A DNA stretch of 17,326 bases. It comes from Micrococcales bacterium UBA7472. Its GTDB lineage: Bacteria > Actinomycetota > Actinomycetes > Actinomycetales > Microbacteriaceae. The stretch spans positions 4,749 to 22,074 of the forward strand of contig DLOY01000004.1 of NCBI GenBank assembly GCA_002478545.1, written 5' to 3'. Every line of letters starts with the position of its first letter. Within the stretch, counting starts at the first letter, position 1. The position numbers were made by a program, and so were the translations under genes. Below, in pieces: positions 14,832-17,326 of this stretch. The notes beneath the pieces are model-generated. The model searched no databases and was not told the origin of the DNA. It was given only the letters and a program-made list of their open reading frames with translations.

Positions 14832-16304
14832 GTGGCGATACTCTCAATCGACGCTGGCACTACTGGAGTAACGGCTCTGGTGGTCAGTGACCAAGGTGAG
14901 ATACTTGCCCGCGGTTATCAAGAATTTGCTCAGCACTTCCCAACCCCAGGCTGGGTAGAGCACGATCCAGAAGAGATTTGGCAGGCAACGCTCGCTGCTT
15001 GTAGGCAGGCCCTTCAAGGAACCACTGAGTCTCCAATCGCAATCGGCATCACAAATCAGCGCGAGACCGCCGTCATGTGGCATCGAAGGACTCTGGAGAG
15101 TCCAACCCGGGCAATCGTCTGGCAAGACCGTCGAACCGCGGACCTGACCGAAGAGCTGAACAAAAAGAACCCCGGAGATTGGATTCGCTTTAGAACCGGT
15201 CTAAAACTCGACCCCTACTTCACCTCCAGCAAGTTCTTGTGGTGGCAAAAGAACCTGCCACAAATCTGGAAGCAGGTCGAAAGTGGCGAGATCGCACTGG
15301 GTACCGTCGACTCGTATCTATGCGCTCGCCTCTCAGGCGGAGCGCTCCACATCACTGACGCAACCAATGCTTCAAGAACACAGCTGATGGGCCTTGAGAG
15401 TTGCCAGTGGGATGCCGAACTACTCGAGGCATTCTCAATACCAGCCTCAGCGCTCCCAGAGATTGTGCCGAGTTGGGGCAATTACGGAAACTCCGATCCC
15501 GACCACTTCCTTGGTCTCAACATTCCAATCACCGGAATGGCCGGAGATCAGCAAGCTGCGCTGTTTGGTCAGTGCGGGTTTGAGGTTGGCGACTCCAAGT
15601 CGACCTACGGCACCGGAGCTTTCATCCTGACTAATACCGGAAGCGAGATCAAGCACTCCGATCACGGACTTTTGGCAACCATGGCCTACCTCAGCCCAGC
15701 AGGCAATAAGGTCTATGCGATCGAGGGTTCGGTTTTCGTTGCAGGTGCAGCGGTTCAGTGGCTTCGCGATTCTCTCAAGATAATCACTAAGTCCCCAGAG
15801 GTTGAGGAGCTTGCGCTGCAGAGCGGATCCAGTCACGGCGTCAGCTTCGTGCCGGCGCTGACTGGTCTAGGCGCGCCATACTGGGATCCAGCCGCTCGTG
15901 GAACTCTGATGGGTCTAACTAGGGGTAGCGACAGAGGGGCAATCGCCTATGCCACCTTGGAGGGCATCGCTTTCCAGGTGAAGGCGGTGCTAGATGCCAT
16001 GGAACAAGATCTTGGTCATGGGCTAAAGGGATTGAGGGTAGATGGTGGAGCTGCAGCAAATGACCTACTGATGCAGATTCAAGCGGACTGTATCAACACC
16101 GACGTAATCAGAGCCAAAAACCTTGAGAGCACTGGGCTTGGTGCAGCCCTGCTGGCTGGCTTGGGCGCAGGGGTTTTCAAGTCGATAGAAGAGCTTGAAA
16201 AGCTGAATCCAGCCGCCAAGACCTTCACTCCCCAAAAGAACCGGAGCCATGAGTTTGCGCGCTGGCAGAAGGCCGTAGAGCTAATCAGGGAGTTTGAAAA
16301 CTAA
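14832..16304 (+). CDS. glpK: Glycerol kinase
   Basis: A 490-aa FGGY-family kinase that phosphorylates glycerol with ATP to give the substrate of GlpD. The N-terminal phosphate-binding motif reads SIDAGTTG, followed by the glycerol-kinase segments PTPGWVEHDPEEIW, GITNQRETAVMW and AIVWQDRRT. The second half contains GMAGDQQAALFGQ, STYGTGAF and VDGGAAANDLLMQIQAD, the C-terminal ATP-site region of FGGY kinases. Length is normal. The GTG start is set by AGGAGG at 14821-14826. The gene is divergent from glpD and probably shares its operator, so both steps of glycerol use are controlled together. No glycerol facilitator (glpF) is present in the window. The ABC ATPase gene begins nine bases after its stop. 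Confidence 0.94.
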   Translation: MAILSIDAGTTGVTALVVSDQGEILARGYQEFAQHFPTPGWVEHDPEEIWQATLAACRQALQGTTESPIAIGITNQRETAVMWHRRTLESPTRAIVWQDRRTADLTEELNKKNPGDWIRFRTGLKLDPYFTSSKFLWWQKNLPQIWKQVESGEIALGTVDSYLCARLSGGALHITDATNASRTQLMGLESCQWDAELLEAFSIPASALPEIVPSWGNYGNSDPDHFLGLNIPITGMAGDQQAALFGQCGFEVGDSKSTYGTGAFILTNTGSEIKHSDHGLLATMAYLSPAGNKVYAIEGSVFVAGAAVQWLRDSLKIITKSPEVEELALQSGSSHGVSFVPALTGLGAPYWDPAARGTLMGLTRGSDRGAIAYATLEGIAFQVKAVLDAMEQDLGHGLKGLRVDGGAAANDLLMQIQADCINTDVIRAKNLESTGLGAALLAGLGAGVFKSIEELEKLNPAAKTFTPQKNRSHEFARWQKAVELIREFEN

Positions 16305-16313
16305 GCTAAGTGC

Positions 16314-17108
16314 GTGTTTGATCCAGAGTCCAAACTTGCCGCCCAGGCGCTGAGTGCCGGCTATGCAGCGGATAAGGTGCTCTCTGATCTCTCCATTAGT
16401 TTCAACACCGGCTCCATCACGGCAATCATTGGCCCAAACGGAGCCGGTAAGAGCTCGCTACTAAAGGCCTTAGCGAGAAAGATCAAGCCAGAATCTGGCG
16501 CGGTTCTGCTCGATGGTGTCGCCATCACCAGCCTCAAGCGCACCGAGCTCGCGGGACAAATTGGCTACCTCGGTGCATTGCCTGCAGCTCGCAGCAACGA
16601 AACGGTTTTTGAGATGGTGGCTCGCAGCGCAATGAGCGCGGCTGGAATTTCGAGAGTCTCCCCAAGGCTCAAAGATGAAATCGAACAGCTACTGAAAAGA
16701 ACCGGGCTGTCAGAGGTTTCAGAGCGTAAGGTTGGGGAACTTTCATCTGGTACCAAGCAGTCGGCGGTGATCGCCGCCGCGTTGGTTGCCAACCCTTCGG
16801 TGCTGTTGCTAGATGAACCCACCAGCTCACTGGACTACTCCCACCAGCTGCAGGTCATCAACCTCTTGTCATCGCTCAAGCGCGAACGCGGGATGACAAT
16901 CGTGACTGTGATTCACGATTTGAACTTGGCTGCACGATTCGCCGACTCAGTGGTGATTTTGAAAGACGGCAAGATTGTCGATCGCGGCGCACCAAAAGAT
17001 GTCATTAATCCACAAAACTTGGCCAACGCCTTCAACATTCTCGCTCGCGTTATTGAAGACCCGGTTGGCAAGACACCGCTGGTTGTTCCAATTCGACAGC
17101 TCGGCTAG
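16314..17108 (+). CDS. Orphan FecE/BtuD-like ABC transporter ATPase
   Basis: A 264-aa ABC ATPase most like the subunits of iron-siderophore, haem or cobalamin importers. Walker A is GPNGAGKSS (residues 40-48). The Q-loop region lies around IGYLGALPAA, without a clear glutamine. Walker B is VLLLDEPTSSLD and the H-loop VIHDLNLAARFAD is FecE-like. The signature reads LSSGTKQS rather than LSGGQ, and this departs from the family. No permease or binding protein is adjacent in the window, so the partner is unknown. The GTG at 16314 has no evident ribosome-binding site, and nine bases separate it from the glpK stop, so translation may depend on glpK. A hairpin terminator overlaps the stop codon. Confidence 0.8.
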   Translation: MFDPESKLAAQALSAGYAADKVLSDLSISFNTGSITAIIGPNGAGKSSLLKALARKIKPESGAVLLDGVAITSLKRTELAGQIGYLGALPAARSNETVFEMVARSAMSAAGISRVSPRLKDEIEQLLKRTGLSEVSERKVGELSSGTKQSAVIAAALVANPSVLLLDEPTSSLDYSHQLQVINLLSSLKRERGMTIVTVIHDLNLAARFADSVVILKDGKIVDRGAPKDVINPQNLANAFNILARVIEDPVGKTPLVVPIRQLG

Positions 17109-17117
17109 TCGCTTTTT
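17094..17117 (+). terminator. Rho-independent terminator after the ABC ATPase
   Basis: CGACAGC (17094-17100) pairs with GCT and GTCG (17104-17106 and 17108-17111), with a TCG loop and one bulged A, and CTTTTT follows (17112-17117). The stem contains the TAG stop codon of the ATPase gene. It would end the glpK-ATPase transcript. Confidence 0.55.
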
Positions 17118-17265
17118 CGATATCCCAGTTGCATAATGTTCTGGTAGTTCACCAGGTGAAGGCGCGGTTGCAGTTGCAACACCAAAGACGGTTTGCGCCT
17201 ATCGGTGGATGAGGGCAAGGACTGGGCCCGTCAAATAAATCGGTCATTTGTTTGGTTGTGAATCA
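17118..17265 (+). other. Structured intergenic stretch / possible 5' leader
   Basis: Between the terminator and the next gene there is a CATAAT -10-like hexamer (17132-17137) without a clear -35. It is followed by the palindrome TTCACCAGGTGAA (17148-17160), which competes with an overlapping stem CTGGT/ACCAG (17141-17155). GGCGC (17161-17165) can pair with GCGCC (17195-17199). An AT-rich nine-pair stem (17232-17240 with 17246-17254, one G-U) ends 11 bases before the ATG. I do not recognise a known riboswitch or RNA family. Short frames in it, for example 17193-17261 from TTG, are not convincing genes. Confidence 0.35.
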
Positions 17266-17326
17266 ATGCGTATCTTGCTCGTTGGAGCAGGCGGTGTTGG
17301 CGATGCCATCGTCAAAATTGCTGCGA
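17266..17326 (+). CDS. Saccharopine dehydrogenase-like protein, N-terminal fragment
   Basis: The first 20 codons of a gene that runs off the window. The product begins MRILLVGAGGVGDAIVKIAA, a Rossmann-fold nucleotide-binding start (GAGGVG) typical of the saccharopine dehydrogenase / carboxynorspermidine synthase-like family in actinobacteria. There is no good ribosome-binding site directly before the ATG; an AT-rich hairpin lies there instead. The substrate cannot be told from so short a piece, and other Rossmann proteins remain possible. Confidence 0.65.
   Translation, partial: MRILLVGAGGVGDAIVKIAA

Noticed and set aside
17193..17261. Short frame starting TTG in the 3' intergenic region, giving about 22 residues
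   Set aside because: It has no ribosome-binding site and a weak start, and it overlaps several predicted RNA stems. The length is too small to judge without comparison.
1..17326. tRNA, rRNA, CRISPR, insertion sequence, prophage or toxin-antitoxin content
   Set aside because: No cloverleaf, spaced direct repeat array, transposase motif, terminal inverted repeat or recognisable toxin-antitoxin pair was seen on reading both strands.

Overview
The window looks like ordinary chromosome from a small-genome actinobacterium, most likely Microbacteriaceae (a Rhodoluna/Aquiluna-type freshwater lineage is my best guess). This is inferred from the moderate G+C content judged by eye, very tight gene packing with 1-8 nt overlaps, frequent GTG/TTG starts, a GlnR-type orphan regulator, a mycobacterial MutT1-type two-domain hydrolase directly after ppk, and an actinobacterial nitrobindin-like protein. 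I see no rRNA, tRNA, insertion sequence, phage gene or CRISPR array, and no gene-free stretch longer than about 160 bases.

Region 1 (1-3103, minus strand) reads from right to left as one probable operon: an 84-aa three-helix membrane protein, a 36-aa single-helix membrane protein, a nitrobindin/FABP-like haem protein that starts at TTG, the folate-binding YgfZ protein, a FUSC-like membrane protein, and gpmA (cut by the window edge). Gaps are about 10 nt or less, or genes overlap.

Region 2 (3164-10823, plus strand) is a phosphate and polyphosphate module: a GlnR-like regulator with a degenerate receiver domain, ppk1 (polyphosphate kinase), a mutT1-type Nudix-phosphatase fusion, and pstSCAB (high-affinity phosphate ABC importer). 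Sites resembling actinobacterial PHO boxes (7-bp units repeated every 11 bp) lie before pstS, clearly, and before ppk1, less clearly. The ppk1 promoter appears to make a leaderless mRNA. The module combines phosphate capture, storage as polyphosphate and nucleotide clean-up, with a nitrogen regulator beside it.

Region 3 (10858-13281, plus) holds an atypical SDR fused to a DUF2867-like domain and a DMT-family (EamA) transporter.

Region 4 (13243-16304) is a divergent glycerol pair: glpD (minus) and glpK (plus) share a 59-bp intergenic region that carries a nested inverted repeat, a likely operator. The 3' ends of glpD and the transporter overlap by 39 bp, and a terminator-like hairpin sits inside that overlap. 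An orphan FecE-like ABC ATPase (16314-17108) follows glpK and ends in a hairpin terminator. After a structured 157-bp intergenic stretch, a saccharopine-dehydrogenase-like gene begins and runs off the window.

I found no clearly new defence or mobile system. The more interesting points are the shared PHO-box-like elements, the GlnR-phosphate arrangement, two tiny membrane proteins, the glpD/glpK palindrome, the noncanonical orphan ABC ATPase and the 17.1-17.26 kb leader.
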